Part shown: in pieces, positions 25,911 through 35,535 of the stretch | How the letters are laid out: every line of letters begins with the position of its first letter | How positions within the stretch are numbered: the first letter of the stretch is position 1 | Source: Rhodobacterales bacterium HKCCE4037 | GTDB taxonomy: Bacteria; Pseudomonadota; Alphaproteobacteria; Rhodobacterales; Rhodobacteraceae | Direction of reading: 5' to 3' | Length of the DNA stretch: 64,000 bases | Assembly: GCA_015689645.1 (NCBI GenBank) | Contig: WVSM01000003.1 | Coordinates: 310,001-374,000 of the forward strand | Made by a program: the position numbers and the translations under genes | The notes under the pieces: generated by a model | Databases searched by the model: none | Told to the model about the DNA's origin: nothing | Seen by the model: the letters and a program-made list of their open reading frames with translations, nothing else

Positions 25911-26316
25911 CGTTCCCCGTTCCTTCCGGTTGCCGCCTTCAGCAGCGGCGTCTTCAATTATTGGCCAGCACTTCAGCTAGATGGCGCATTGAGCGCCGAG
26001 GTCCAGATGAAGACCCGATTTCCCGCATGTCGGCCTGTTCGTGGTGGGAATTATGCGCTCGAGGTCAATAGGTCAAGACTTCCCTATCTCAACCATACGA
26101 TAGCTTAAGACTATATTTGATCGTCCAGCCAGAGGAATATTCACGCTGTGTCGGTGTAAAGAGAGGCCTGCGGCGCCGTGACGTCCGGCTGTCTCTTGCT
26201 CATCGACCGCCCGGACAGACTGGCGGTCATAGGCACGATCAGAATTTGATAGACATCGGCGGCCAAAAGATCAGAAACTGATTGGATCATCCTATCGAAG
26301 CGAAGGCCCGACACAT
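25911..26316. other. 406-nt divergent intergenic region between mnhA and the OxyR-like gene
   Basis: No supportable gene on either strand. The central part (about 26060-26130) is distinctly AT-richer than the flanks and holds an ATAG-N7-CTAT motif, so promoters for both the mnh operon and the regulator are probably here. Confidence 0.5.
26100..26114. promoter_or_regulatory. ATAG-N7-CTAT motif resembling half of an OxyR site
   Basis: ATAG at 26100-26103 and CTAT at 26111-26114 with seven bases between, the spacing of one dimer half of an OxyR operator (ATAG-N7-CTAT-N7-ATAG-N7-CTAT). Further ATAG (26068) and CTAT (26084) tetramers exist upstream but not in the canonical register. It lies about midway in the divergent spacer. 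Binding is inferred. Confidence 0.35.
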
Positions 26317-27255
26317 TTGCACAAGCCGAACCTGCCCTTCACTTTGCGCCAGCTGCGATACCTGACGGCCCTTGAGGACGCGCGGCATTTCCGCGAAGCC
26401 GCGGAGGCATGCGGCATCTCGCAACCTTCGCTTTCAGTGCAGATCAAGGCGCTGGAAGACGCGTTGGAATTGTCCCTCGTCGAGCGGGGACGCGGGCCGG
26501 TGCGACTGACGCAGGCCGGACGCGAAGTCGCGTCGCGTGCACGCGGTATCCTGGACGCCGGACAGGGGATCGTGGATCTGTCCGCGACCCTGCAATCGGG
26601 GATGGGGGGCACGCTGCGTCTTGGCACCTCGACGACACTGGGGCCGTATCTCATGCCCCATGTCGTCGGTGATGTGCATCGCAGCCATCCCGACCTTCGG
26701 CTTTATATCCGCGAAGGGCCGCCGCAATCCTTGATCCATGAACTCAACGACGGTCAGCACGATGTGATCCTGACACAACTTCCCGTGCAGGGGGCGCGTC
26801 TCGCCTCGGCGCGGCTGTTCCGCGAACCGCTTGGAGTAGCCATGCCCGTCGGCCACCCCTTGGAAGCGGCATCGAATATCGAAGGGCCGGAGCTGGAGGG
26901 ACAGACGATCCTGTCGTTGTCCCCCGCCTATGCACTGCACGAGCAGATCTCGGCCCTGTGTATCGAGACGGGTGCCCATGTGAGCCGAGATTACGAAGGG
27001 ACTTCGCTGGACGCGCTTCGGCAAATGGTGGCTATGGACATGGGGCTGACGTTCCTGCCCGCGCTCTACGTCCGGTCTGAGATCGAGGGACGCGCGCAGG
27101 ACGTGGTCGTTCGCCCGTTTCGCGGCCGACGATTTTCGCGCTCGATCGGGCTGGTCTGGCGCACCAGCTCGGGCTCCGTCCCGGCCTTCGAGCGGCTGGC
27201 ACGGGCGATCCGCGACACGGCGCGAAGATTCCCGGAACTGGTGCTGGAAGGCTAG
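26317..27255 (+). CDS. OxyR-like LysR-family regulator lacking the peroxidatic cysteine
   Basis: 312 residues from a TTG start. HTH at residues ~8-66 (TLRQLRYLTALEDARHFREAAEACGISQPSLSVQ in family register), then a regulatory domain close to OxyR: SLDALRQMVAMDMGLTFLPALYV matches the OxyR block SLETLRNMVAxxxGITLLPAL. E. coli OxyR senses H2O2 by Cys199 and Cys208; here the equivalent of Cys199 is Ala206 (SPAYALHEQ) while the equivalent of Cys208 is kept as Cys215 (ALCIETG), with the same nine-residue spacing. It should therefore not respond to peroxide by the classical disulfide. Divergent from mnhA. Confidence 0.88.
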   Translation: MHKPNLPFTLRQLRYLTALEDARHFREAAEACGISQPSLSVQIKALEDALELSLVERGRGPVRLTQAGREVASRARGILDAGQGIVDLSATLQSGMGGTLRLGTSTTLGPYLMPHVVGDVHRSHPDLRLYIREGPPQSLIHELNDGQHDVILTQLPVQGARLASARLFREPLGVAMPVGHPLEAASNIEGPELEGQTILSLSPAYALHEQISALCIETGAHVSRDYEGTSLDALRQMVAMDMGLTFLPALYVRSEIEGRAQDVVVRPFRGRRFSRSIGLVWRTSSGSVPAFERLARAIRDTARRFPELVLEG

Positions 27256-27343
27256 GGCCTGGGCAGGGCGCACGATTGCCGGTCGCGCGCAAGCGATCCA
27301 ACGGGCATTGACGGATGCAGCGGTGCACGGAAAGACTTTGTCC

Positions 27344-28045
27344 ATGAATGAGCTCTACGATCTCGCAGACCTTGAAATGCTCGCACGCGACTGCCTGACG
27401 AGAGCGGGTATCGCGACCGCCGAAGCCCGGATCGTGGCCCGAGACGTCGCCCTTTCAGAAGCCGTGGGACGCAGCGAATGCGGGTTCGAGGCCCTGCTGC
27501 GCGACATTCGCCTGATCCGTTACGGTCGGCTCCACGCGGATGCGGTGCCGCAGATCACCGAGCCTGCGGGTGTCGTTTTGCATATCGACGCCGGCCATGG
27601 GTTCGCTGCACCTGCGATCGCCCGTGCCCTGCCCCGCCTGATCGAAATGGCCCGCACGGAGGGTATGGCCCTGATCCACCTGACACGGGCAAGCGATCCC
27701 GGCGCGATGGCCGGGGCGATGACGGACCTTGCGACCTCCGGATTAGCGGGATTGTCGCTGAGGTCCCATGGCCAGGCGTTTGCGGTACGACCCAGCTCGC
27801 AGAGGATCACCCCGTTCGAGAGTCGCCCGGATTCGGTGCTGACATCGCTCTTGGCGCTTGCACCGCCATCGCAGGATTCGCCGTTGGACGGTCCGGTAAA
27901 CGTGACAGGCTGGCTCGGGGCGTTGGACCCCGATGTCACGGGTGTCGAGGATATTCTTCGGAGCTTGCCCACGGATGATCTGCCGCCGATGCGGCGCGGC
28001 ATTTCTGTTGCGCCGGAGCTTCTGGCGCAGATCGTGAACGCCTGA
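27344..28045 (+). CDS. degenerate, shortened Ldh_2-family (malate/L-lactate dehydrogenase-like) protein
   Basis: 233 residues from the ATG at 27344 (GGAAAG 8 nt upstream); an earlier in-frame TTG is less likely. The first ~150 residues follow the Ldh_2 pattern (residues around DVALSEAVGRSECGFEALLRD, then VLHIDAGHGFAAPAIARA). Active Ldh_2 enzymes are 330-350 residues and have SHG and a later NH-G motif; here these read ECG and SDPG, so both conserved histidines are missing and about 100 residues of the fold are absent. The frame is intact, so it may be a repurposed or decaying enzyme. It ends 2 nt before a LysR gene. Confidence 0.6.
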   Translation: MNELYDLADLEMLARDCLTRAGIATAEARIVARDVALSEAVGRSECGFEALLRDIRLIRYGRLHADAVPQITEPAGVVLHIDAGHGFAAPAIARALPRLIEMARTEGMALIHLTRASDPGAMAGAMTDLATSGLAGLSLRSHGQAFAVRPSSQRITPFESRPDSVLTSLLALAPPSQDSPLDGPVNVTGWLGALDPDVTGVEDILRSLPTDDLPPMRRGISVAPELLAQIVNA

Positions 28046-28047
28046 AA

Positions 28048-29013
28048 ATGCCTGCACCGTTACTGAAAGGTCTGACATTGCGCGGCCTCGAAGTCTTTGA
28101 AACGCTTGCGCGCACCGGGTCGGTCGCAACAACCGCGCAGGAATTGGGCATGAGCGCCCCGGCCGTCAGCCAGCAGATGAAGAACCTGAGTGCCGCGCTT
28201 GAGGTGGAACTGGTCGACGCGTCGCGGCGCCCGATGGTGCTGACGCCCGCCGGGCGCTTGTTCCTGGACCAGGCGAAGGTTGCCTTGCGCGCGCTTCGGG
28301 CCGGGCAGCGCAACCTGACGGCACTGGACCTGTCGGACCTGTCCACCTTGTCGCTCGGGGTGATCGAGGATTTCGAGAACGAGGTCACGCCGCTTCTTGC
28401 CACCCGCCTCGCAGAGGCGATGAGCCAATGCGCGTTCGTGCTGCGCACCGGCCCGAGCCACCTGTTGCAGGCCCGAATCGCCAGCCGCGATCTCGACATG
28501 GTGATCGCCGCCGCAGGGCGCAGGGCGCCGGCGGGCACCACGGCCCTGCCGTTGCTGGAAGACCCCTATATCCTCGCGGTGCCCAAGGGGACGGATGTGA
28601 GCGGCGGGCTGAAGGCGGTGACCGGGATGCCCCTTCTACGCCGCGATCTCGACCAGATCATGGGCAAGCAGATCGAGGTCTGGCTAACCCGCATGGGCGA
28701 CGTGCCCGCCAAACGGTTCGAGATGGATTCCAACCAGTCGATCAGCGCAATGGTCGCGGCTGGCCAGGGCTGGACGATCACCACGCCCCTGTCGCTCCTG
28801 CGCGGCGGTCGCTTCGCGGGCGGGATCGACGCCCATCCCTTGCCGGGCGAGCCGATGGCGCGCCAGATCATGCTTTATGCGACCGCCGATTGGACAGGCG
28901 GCATTCCGGGCCAGATCGCGGAACTGGCCCGCGAGCTTATCGGGCAGCATTTCCTGGAACCGGGGTTGGAGCAGATGCCGTGGCTGGGGGACAGCTTTCG
29001 CGTTCTGAGCTGA
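28048..29013 (+). CDS. LysR-family transcriptional regulator
   Basis: 321 residues. HTH at about residues 8-68 ([33 protein letters not shown]), then a LysR effector domain ([48 protein letters not shown]). It begins 2 nt after the Ldh_2-like gene, so the two are likely co-transcribed. The next gene downstream in the same direction, 140 nt on, is acetyl-CoA synthetase. Target not evident. Confidence 0.9.
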   Translation: MPAPLLKGLTLRGLEVFETLARTGSVATTAQELGMSAPAVSQQMKNLSAALEVELVDASRRPMVLTPAGRLFLDQAKVALRALRAGQRNLTALDLSDLSTLSLGVIEDFENEVTPLLATRLAEAMSQCAFVLRTGPSHLLQARIASRDLDMVIAAAGRRAPAGTTALPLLEDPYILAVPKGTDVSGGLKAVTGMPLLRRDLDQIMGKQIEVWLTRMGDVPAKRFEMDSNQSISAMVAAGQGWTITTPLSLLRGGRFAGGIDAHPLPGEPMARQIMLYATADWTGGIPGQIAELARELIGQHFLEPGLEQMPWLGDSFRVLS

Positions 29014-29153
29014 CCGGACCAATCACCAGCGCCCCGGTTCCTGAACGCCCCATTGTACTGTGCCCCGCCGGACGGCACACTTGGCCCGATTCAATTCAGA
29101 ACGGGGCGCAGGACGCCCCGCAGAAAATGGACCTGACGGAGGAGACAGCGCCC

Positions 29154-31091
29154 ATGCCCAAAGACAACATGCCCCCGCTCTTGACCGATCCCCACATCGA
29201 CGCCGCGGGCTACGAGAAGATGTATGCGGACTCGATCGCTGACCCGGAAGCCTTCTGGGCCGAGCAGGGCAAGCGGATCGACTGGATCAAGCCCTATACC
29301 AAGGTGAAGGACGTGTCCTACGCCCACGACGACGTGCATATCCGCTGGTACGAGGATGGCACGCTGAACGTCAGCGCCAATTGCATCGACCGCCACCTCG
29401 CCACGCGCGGCGAGCAGACCGCGATCATCTGGGAGCCCGACAGCCCCGACGACGAGGCAATGCACATCAGCTACAACCAGCTGGCCGAGGAAGTCGGCCG
29501 GTTCGCCAATGTCCTGAAAGGGCTTGGCATCGGCAAGGGCGACCGGGTCGTCCTCTACCTGCCGATGATCCCCGAGGCCGCCTATGCCATGCTGGCCTGC
29601 ACCCGGATCGGGGCGATCCACTCGATCGTTTTCGCAGGTTTCTCGCCGGATGCGCTTGGTGCGCGGGTGAACGGCTGCGACGCGAAGCTGGTCATCACTT
29701 CGGACGGCGCGCCGCGTGGCGGACGGGTCACGAACCTCAAGGACAACGTCAACAAGGCGCTGCTCCATGACCTCGACGACGTGAAATGCCTGGTCGTGAA
29801 ACGCACGGGTCAGCAAATCGCGTGGCGGGACGGCGTCGATTTCTGGCTGCATGAGGAGGCCGAAAAGGTCGGCACCGATTGCCCGCCCGAGGAGATGGGG
29901 GCGGAGGATCCGCTGTTCATCCTGTACACGAGCGGCTCCACCGGGCAGCCGAAGGGCGTGGTTCACACGACCGGTGGCTACCTTGTCTATGCCGCGATGA
30001 CCCATCACTACACGTTCGACTACAAGGATGGGGACGTGTTCTGGTGCACGGCGGATGTCGGTTGGGTGACGGGCCACAGCTACATCGTCTACGGCCCGCT
30101 GGCGAACGGCGCGACGACGCTGATGTTCGAGGGCGTGCCGACCTACCCCGACGCGGGCCGGTTCTGGGCGGTTTGCGAGAAGCACAAGGTCAACCAGTTC
30201 TACACCGCGCCGACCGCGATCCGGGCGCTGATGGGGCAAGGCACGAGTTTCGTGGAACCTTACGATCTGAGCGACCTCAAGGTGCTTGGCACGGTGGGCG
30301 AACCGATCAACCCCGAGGCCTGGAACTGGTACAACGACAACATCGGCAAGGGACGCTGCCCCATCGTGGACACGTGGTGGCAGACCGAAACCGGCGGCCA
30401 CCTGATGACCGCCCTGCCCGGCGCCCACGAGTTGAAACCCGGCGCGGCGCAATATCCGTTCTTCGGCATCAAGCCGCTGGTTCTCGAACCCACGAGCGGC
30501 GAGGTCATCGAGGGCAATGGGGTCGAAGGCGTCTTGGTCATCGCCGACAGCTGGCCGGGGCAGATGCGCACCGTGTGGGGCGATCATGAGCGGTTCGTGA
30601 AGACCTATTTCAGCGACTACAAGGGCTACTACTTCACCGGCGACGGCTGCCGTCGGGATGCCGATGGCGACTACTGGATCACCGGGCGGGTGGATGACGT
30701 CATCAACGTGTCCGGTCACCGGATGGGCACGGCGGAGGTCGAGTCGGCGCTGGTCGCGCACCATGCCGTCAGCGAAGCCGCCGTCGTCGGCTATCCGCAT
30801 TCCGTCAAGGGCCAGGGCATCTATTGCTACGTCACGCTCATGAGCGGCGAAGAACCATCCGAGGAGTTGCGGAAGGAACTTGAGACCTGGGTGCGAAACG
30901 AGATCGGCCCGATCGCCAAGCCGGATGTCATTCAATGGGCGCCCGGCCTGCCGAAGACCCGTTCGGGCAAGATCATGCGCCGAATCTTGCGCAAGATCGC
31001 CGAAAATGACTTCGGTGCGCTTGGCGATACGTCGACCCTGGCCGATCCGAGCGTGGTCGACAACCTGATCGAGAATCGCGCGAACACCTAA
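29154..31091 (+). CDS. acs: acetyl-CoA synthetase (AMP-forming)
   Basis: 645 residues, standard length. Converts acetate, ATP and CoA to acetyl-CoA via acetyl-AMP. Motifs: [12 protein letters not shown] (ATP loop), the [11 protein letters not shown] and [10 protein letters not shown] core, [24 protein letters not shown] hinge region (key residues Gly, Asp, Arg), and [10 protein letters not shown] with the acetylatable Lys near the C-terminus. The open frame begins far upstream; the ATG at 29154 is preceded by GGAGGAGACAGCGCCC. A strong hairpin terminator follows. Confidence 0.96.
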   Translation: MPKDNMPPLLTDPHIDAAGYEKMYADSIADPEAFWAEQGKRIDWIKPYTKVKDVSYAHDDVHIRWYEDGTLNVSANCIDRHLATRGEQTAIIWEPDSPDDEAMHISYNQLAEEVGRFANVLKGLGIGKGDRVVLYLPMIPEAAYAMLACTRIGAIHSIVFAGFSPDALGARVNGCDAKLVITSDGAPRGGRVTNLKDNVNKALLHDLDDVKCLVVKRTGQQIAWRDGVDFWLHEEAEKVGTDCPPEEMGAEDPLFILYTSGSTGQPKGVVHTTGGYLVYAAMTHHYTFDYKDGDVFWCTADVGWVTGHSYIVYGPLANGATTLMFEGVPTYPDAGRFWAVCEKHKVNQFYTAPTAIRALMGQGTSFVEPYDLSDLKVLGTVGEPINPEAWNWYNDNIGKGRCPIVDTWWQTETGGHLMTALPGAHELKPGAAQYPFFGIKPLVLEPTSGEVIEGNGVEGVLVIADSWPGQMRTVWGDHERFVKTYFSDYKGYYFTGDGCRRDADGDYWITGRVDDVINVSGHRMGTAEVESALVAHHAVSEAAVVGYPHSVKGQGIYCYVTLMSGEEPSEELRKELETWVRNEIGPIAKPDVIQWAPGLPKTRSGKIMRRILRKIAENDFGALGDTSTLADPSVVDNLIENRANT

Positions 31092-31112
31092 AATCCTTTC
31101 CAATCAACTGCG

Positions 31113-31150
31113 AATGGCCGCCGTGCACCTGCCCGGCGGCCATTCTTGTA
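31113..31150 (+). terminator. Rho-independent-like terminator after acs
   Basis: Perfect 11-bp stem: AATGGCCGCCG (31113-31123) pairs with CGGCGGCCATT (31134-31144), a 10-nt loop, then CTTGTATCTT. It begins 22 nt after the acs stop codon. Confidence 0.75.
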
Positions 31151-31257
31151 TCTTCCGGCAGGATCATGCCGCGCCCTTGGCAATTGCGACGTCACGTCCA
31201 TTGCGCAACATGCTGCATTGCGGCATGATATGCTGCGTATGCAAAGGAGTTCGGCCG

Positions 31258-31950
31258 ATGGCCCGCACACCCCTCTACAAGTCCGCAGAGACCGAAATGC
31301 TGTCCCGTATCAAAAGCGGGGATTGGCAAATCGGCCGCCGTTTGCCCAACGAATTCGTGCTGGCCGAGGAATTCGGCGTCAGCCAGGGCACGATGCGCCG
31401 TGCGCTGATCTCGCTGGAAGGCATGGGGTACCTGAGCCGGAAACCCGGTCGTGGCACGCTCGTCGCCACCAATGCGCCACAACAGGCCACGGAAAGTCCC
31501 GCCGCAGCGGCGGAACTGCGCCTTTCCGATGGGTCCGAACTGGTCCTTGAACCCTTCCGCGCCCGCGCAGGGACCCGCACCGCCACGGGCGCCGAAGCGG
31601 ACATGTTCGGAACGGTGCGGTTGTCTTACCTGGAGCGGACACTGAAGCACAAAGGGGCGCGCGCCGCCCTCGAGGAGGTCAGCGTTCCCGAGGCAATCGC
31701 CCCCGCGCTTGACGAGGCGGGACCAACCGACCTTGCCGCGCTTCTGGACACGAGTGGTGCCGCACCGGCGCGCATCACGCGCCGCGCGTCGGCCGAGATC
31801 ACGGACATGGCCCTGTCGGTCGCCTTGTCGGTCGATCGGCACACGGCCCTGCTGCGCGTGGAAAGCCGCGCCTACGATGCGTCGGGGCGCGCCATCGGGC
31901 TTCAGATCCTGCGGATCGCGGTGCAAGGCGCAATGCTGTCACAGGAATAG
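31258..31950 (+). CDS. GntR/HutC-family transcriptional regulator
   Basis: 230 residues from the ATG at 31258, preceded by AAAGGAG at ideal spacing. The winged HTH is at residues ~5-75 (YKSAETEMLSRIKSGDWQIG, LPNEFVLAEEFGVSQGTMRRAL, YLSRKPGRGTLVA), followed by a UTRA ligand-binding domain (about 90-225). Monocistronic between the acs terminator and a tRNA gene. A near-palindrome TGCTGC-ATT-GCGGCA lies just upstream (around 31211-31225) and could be an autoregulatory site. The regulated genes are not identified. Confidence 0.9.
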   Translation: MARTPLYKSAETEMLSRIKSGDWQIGRRLPNEFVLAEEFGVSQGTMRRALISLEGMGYLSRKPGRGTLVATNAPQQATESPAAAAELRLSDGSELVLEPFRARAGTRTATGAEADMFGTVRLSYLERTLKHKGARAALEEVSVPEAIAPALDEAGPTDLAALLDTSGAAPARITRRASAEITDMALSVALSVDRHTALLRVESRAYDASGRAIGLQILRIAVQGAMLSQE

Positions 31951-32023
31951 CCGGGCGGGGCGCATTGCAGGCGAATTTCGTATTGACGCAAGCAGCCGCC
32001 TGTCATACCCACCGCGCCATCGT

Positions 32024-32100
32024 GGCGGAGTAGCTCAGTTGGTTAGAGCAGCGGAATCATAATCCGCGTGTCGGGGGTTCAAGTCCCTCCTCCGCTACCA
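32024..32100 (+). tRNA. tRNA-Met (CAT), elongator type
   Basis: 77 nt including an encoded CCA. The cloverleaf reads: acceptor GGCGGAG with CTCCGCT, D-arm GCTC/GAGC, anticodon stem GCGGA/TCCGC around loop ATCATAA (anticodon CAT), T-arm with TTCAAGT. It lacks the initiator-type anticodon stem G-C pairs and resembles alphaproteobacterial elongator tRNA-Met more than tRNA-Ile2; that distinction is from recall. Confidence 0.93.
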
Positions 32101-32261
32101 GATCTCCCAGACAAGTGAGATTGCACATCGTCCACGGGATCCGTCAGCACAACGGGCCCTTTCTCAAGGCAACCGTCGATCCTCATGGCGTGATGACCGG
32201 CGCTCAAAAGCCCGCAGAAAACCGGGGTTCACAATCCATCTGGTCTGCTGGCGCTGAGGGT

Positions 32262-33767
32262 TCAGCGCGCCTGACCGGTCCCGATATAGCGCTTCAGCGC
32301 CGCTGACGTTCCGTCGGTCCAGATCATCTTCAGCCAACGCGAGAAACCCTCGGCGACCCGATCGTCCTTCCCCAGATCGCCGTAGATGTCCTCCTGTTCC
32401 AGCCACGCCATCGGGCGCGCGCGCGCAGCCTCGGCAGCTTGGGTCAGGCTGTCCCAACTCGGGTCGTTCGGCGCGATCTCGGAACCGTCTTCGCGGGTTC
32501 CGATGCACATGCGCGCCCAGAGAGCTTCGACAAGACAGAGGCCCTCGATCGACGCGCGCTTGTCCAACGCATCTCGCAGAACCGGCAGGACAAAACCGCT
32601 GTGCCGCGCGGCGCCGTCGAACGCGACACGGCGGGTGGTGTCGCGGATCGCGGGGTTGGAGAACCGGCGCGCGATCAGTTCCATGTAGGCCTCGGGCGTC
32701 ATGCCGGGCACCTCGTGGACATGGGGCACGATCTCTTCGCGCTCGACCTTGGTCCAGAAGGCGGAAATGTCGGGATGGGCCATGCAATCCGCGATCGTTG
32801 CGACCCCGAGGATTTCGCCCGCATTCGCCAGAACCTGGTGACCGGCATTGAGGATGCGGATCTTCATCGCCTCGTAATCGTGGACCCGGTCGGTGATGGT
32901 TGCACCGACCTTCTCCCATGCCGGGCGACCGGCGCAGAAGGCATCCTCGATCACCCATTGGCGGAAATTCTCATGCGTCACAGGGGCGGAATCGTCGATG
33001 CCGAAGTCACGCGCGACGGCAATCTCGGCAGGGCCGGTCGCGGGCACGATGCAGTCCACCATCGAGTTGGGGAAGGCGCAATTCGTGGTGATCCAATCGG
33101 CAAGATCGGGGTCAGACAGACGGGCCAGCGCCGTTACCGTGTCGCGGGTGATATCGCCATTACCGCGCAGGTTGTCACAGCTTTGAACAGTAAACGGGCC
33201 GGTGTCGTTGGCGCGTCGCGCAGCAAGAGCGGCAACAATCGCGCCGAACGCCGTGCGCGGCTTGGAAGGATTGGCGGCATCGTGAAGGATGTCGGGGTGA
33301 ACGGGGTCGAATTTTCCGGTGGCCGGGTTCACGAAGTAACCGCCTTCGGTCACGGTCAGCGAGACGATGCGGATCTCGGGGCGGGACATGGTCTTGATCA
33401 GCGACGCGTTATCCGCCTCCACCGGCACGAAGTCGATCATCGAGCCGGAAATCTCGGCCGATTTCGAATCCGGCGACAGCTCGATCAGAGTGGTCAGGCA
33501 GCCTTGCGCCAGAAGCTTCTCTCGCATCGCGGCGTCTGGCGCGCGGACGCCCGCGCCGATGATCGCCCAATCCCGCGCCTCGCCCATCTGCATCAGGCGA
33601 TGCAGATACCAGGCCTGATGCGCCCGGTGGAAATTGCCCATGCCGATATGCACGATCCCCGGCGTGAGGTCCGCCAGCCCATACTCGGGCCGCGCGATCC
33701 CGTCTGGAAGTGTATCGAGGGTGTCGCGGCGCAGGGGTTTCGGCGTATCCGTTTTCAGCTCATCCAT
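32262..33767 (-). CDS. mtlK: mannitol 2-dehydrogenase (polyol-specific long-chain dehydrogenase)
   Basis: 501 residues. Oxidises D-mannitol (and often D-arabitol or sorbitol) to the ketose with NAD+. IVHIGMGNFHRAHQAWYL is the N-terminal nucleotide-binding block, and MKIRILNAGHQVLAN holds the catalytic Lys-Asn-His set of this family. It overlaps the end of smoS by 13 nt and is the last gene of the sorbitol/mannitol operon, as in R. sphaeroides. No fructokinase gene follows in this window. Confidence 0.94.
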   Translation of the reverse strand: MDELKTDTPKPLRRDTLDTLPDGIARPEYGLADLTPGIVHIGMGNFHRAHQAWYLHRLMQMGEARDWAIIGAGVRAPDAAMREKLLAQGCLTTLIELSPDSKSAEISGSMIDFVPVEADNASLIKTMSRPEIRIVSLTVTEGGYFVNPATGKFDPVHPDILHDAANPSKPRTAFGAIVAALAARRANDTGPFTVQSCDNLRGNGDITRDTVTALARLSDPDLADWITTNCAFPNSMVDCIVPATGPAEIAVARDFGIDDSAPVTHENFRQWVIEDAFCAGRPAWEKVGATITDRVHDYEAMKIRILNAGHQVLANAGEILGVATIADCMAHPDISAFWTKVEREEIVPHVHEVPGMTPEAYMELIARRFSNPAIRDTTRRVAFDGAARHSGFVLPVLRDALDKRASIEGLCLVEALWARMCIGTREDGSEIAPNDPSWDSLTQAAEAARARPMAWLEQEDIYGDLGKDDRVAEGFSRWLKMIWTDGTSAALKRYIGTGQAR

Positions 33768-34522
33768 TGACCGCCATCCACGTTGTAGGTTTGAGCGACG
33801 ATGTAGCGGGCCTCCTCCGAGGCGAGGAACACCGCCATACCGGTCAGGTCCTCCGCCGTGCCCATGCGCCCGAATGGCACCGCTGCGCCCACTTCGGCCT
33901 TCTTCTGACCGGGGGCCTTGTGTTCATATTTCGCAAAGAAGGCGTCGACGCCGTCCCAATGCTCGCCGTCGACCACGCCGGGCGCGATGGCGTTCACGTT
34001 GATCCCATGACCGATCAGGTTCAGCGCCGCCGATTGGGTCAGGCTGATGACCGCCGCCTTGGTCGCGCAGTAGACGGCAACAAGCGGCTCGCCCCGCCGA
34101 CCGGCCTGGCTCGCCATGTTGATGATCCGGCCCTGAATGCCCTCGGCAATCATGTGGTCCGCGACAGCCTGCATGGTGAACAGCGTGCCCTTCACGTTGA
34201 TGTCGAAACAGCGCGCGTAATCGGCTTCGGTGATCTCGACGATTGGCGCGGCGGTGAAGATCGCCGCGTTGTTGATCAGGATGTCGATCCCGCCAAGTTC
34301 CGAGACAGCCTCGGCCACACCGGCCCTAATGCTGGACACGTCGGACACGTCCATCGCGATGGCCTTTGCCCCGATCTCCTGCGCGGTTTCGGTCGCCCGC
34401 TTCAGGTCGATATCGGCGATCGCCACGACGGCCCCTTCACGGATATAGGATTCTGCAAAAGCCCGACCGATGCCGCGAGCGGCACCGGTGATCAGGGCGC
34501 GTTTGCCCGCCAACCGCGTCAT
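33755..34522 (-). CDS. smoS: sorbitol dehydrogenase (short-chain dehydrogenase)
   Basis: 255 residues. Oxidises sorbitol to fructose (and galactitol to tagatose in relatives). Rossmann motif [10 protein letters not shown] at residues 12-21, NNAA, and catalytic Ser138, Tyr151, Lys155 (YCATK); these are offset by two from Ser140/Tyr153/Lys157 of the R. sphaeroides enzyme. Conserved ending [10 protein letters not shown]. Start overlaps the smoK stop (ATGA). Confidence 0.95.
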   Translation of the reverse strand: MTRLAGKRALITGAARGIGRAFAESYIREGAVVAIADIDLKRATETAQEIGAKAIAMDVSDVSSIRAGVAEAVSELGGIDILINNAAIFTAAPIVEITEADYARCFDINVKGTLFTMQAVADHMIAEGIQGRIINMASQAGRRGEPLVAVYCATKAAVISLTQSAALNLIGHGINVNAIAPGVVDGEHWDGVDAFFAKYEHKAPGQKKAEVGAAVPFGRMGTAEDLTGMAVFLASEEARYIVAQTYNVDGGQWMS

Positions 34523-35523
34523 GCGATCCGTTGGCCGTTGGCGTCGAAGCGATGCAGGTGCTGCTCCTGCGGGGTCAGGTAGACGGTATCGCCATGGCGC
34601 ACGTCCACCTCTCCTCCGGCGCGCACCGTCATCGGGTCGCAGCCCGGGATGCCGTGGATGTGGATGAACGTGTCAGACCCGAGATGCTCGGCCACGCCGA
34701 CGGTGCCCTGCCATTTGCCCTCGGTCGTCGATACGTCGAGATGTTCCGGCCGGATGCCGATGGTCGCTGCGTTGTGCTCCGCCGCAGCGGCACCTTCGAT
34801 GAGGTTCATCTTGGGAGAGCCGATAAAGCCCGCGACGAAGGTGTTTTGCGGAGCGCGATACAGCTCCAACGGCGATCCGACCTGCTCGATATGACCTGCC
34901 CGCAGAACCACGATCTTGTCGGCCATGGTCATGGCTTCGACCTGGTCGTGGGTCACGTAGATCATCGTGGTAGCGAGTTTCTTGTGAAGCTCGCCGATTT
35001 CCATGCGCATGCCGACGCGCAGGGCGGCATCGAGGTTCGAGAGCGGCTCATCGAAGAGGAAGGCCGCAGGCTCGCGCACGATGGCGCGGCCGATGGCGAC
35101 GCGCTGGCGCTGACCGCCCGAAAGTTGCCCGGGACGGCGGTCGAGGTAATCGGTCAGGTTCAGGGCGGCCGCCGCGCTTTCGATGCGGCGGTTCTGCTCC
35201 GCCTGATCGACACCGGCCATCCGCATCGGGAAGGCGATGTTCTTGCGCACCGTCATATGCGGGTAGAGCGCGTAGGACTGGAACACCATCGCGAGGCTGC
35301 GCTTCGCGGGAGGCACGTTCGTCGCGTCCGCCCCGTCGATGGTGATCTGTCCGCCGGTCACGTCTTCCAGACCGGCGATGAGGCGCAGGAGAGTGGACTT
35401 GCCGCAGCCCGAGGGGCCGACGAAGACAACGAATTCGCCGTCGTTGATCTCCAGGTTCAGGGGCGGGATGACCTCCACCTCACCAAACTTCTTCTGCACG
35501 TTTTCAAGCGTGATTTGTCCCAT
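34519..35523 (-). CDS. smoK: polyol ABC importer ATPase (MalK type)
   Basis: 334 residues: Walker [11 protein letters not shown]-loop, signature LSGGQRQRV, Walker [14 protein letters not shown], and H-loop YVTHDQ, then a C-terminal TOBE domain (about residues 235-334). It energises import of sorbitol/mannitol with SmoEFG. AAGGAA precedes the ATG; 12 nt after smoG. Confidence 0.95.
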   Translation of the reverse strand: MGQITLENVQKKFGEVEVIPPLNLEINDGEFVVFVGPSGCGKSTLLRLIAGLEDVTGGQITIDGADATNVPPAKRSLAMVFQSYALYPHMTVRKNIAFPMRMAGVDQAEQNRRIESAAAALNLTDYLDRRPGQLSGGQRQRVAIGRAIVREPAAFLFDEPLSNLDAALRVGMRMEIGELHKKLATTMIYVTHDQVEAMTMADKIVVLRAGHIEQVGSPLELYRAPQNTFVAGFIGSPKMNLIEGAAAAEHNAATIGIRPEHLDVSTTEGKWQGTVGVAEHLGSDTFIHIHGIPGCDPMTVRAGGEVDVRHGDTVYLTPQEQHLHRFDANGQRIA

Positions 35524-35535
35524 GGTGTGGTTTCC

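Noticed and set aside
29091-31103. 670-codon minus-strand open frame opposite acs
   Set aside because: Mirror of a highly conserved acetyl-CoA synthetase gene.
31211-31225. TGCTGC-ATT-GCGGCA as a firm GntR operator
   Set aside because: One mismatch and no second copy seen; mentioned only in the gene entry.
32024-32261. Possible integration site next to tRNA-Met
   Set aside because: No integrase, no repeated tRNA 3' end and no composition shift in the following 161 nt.
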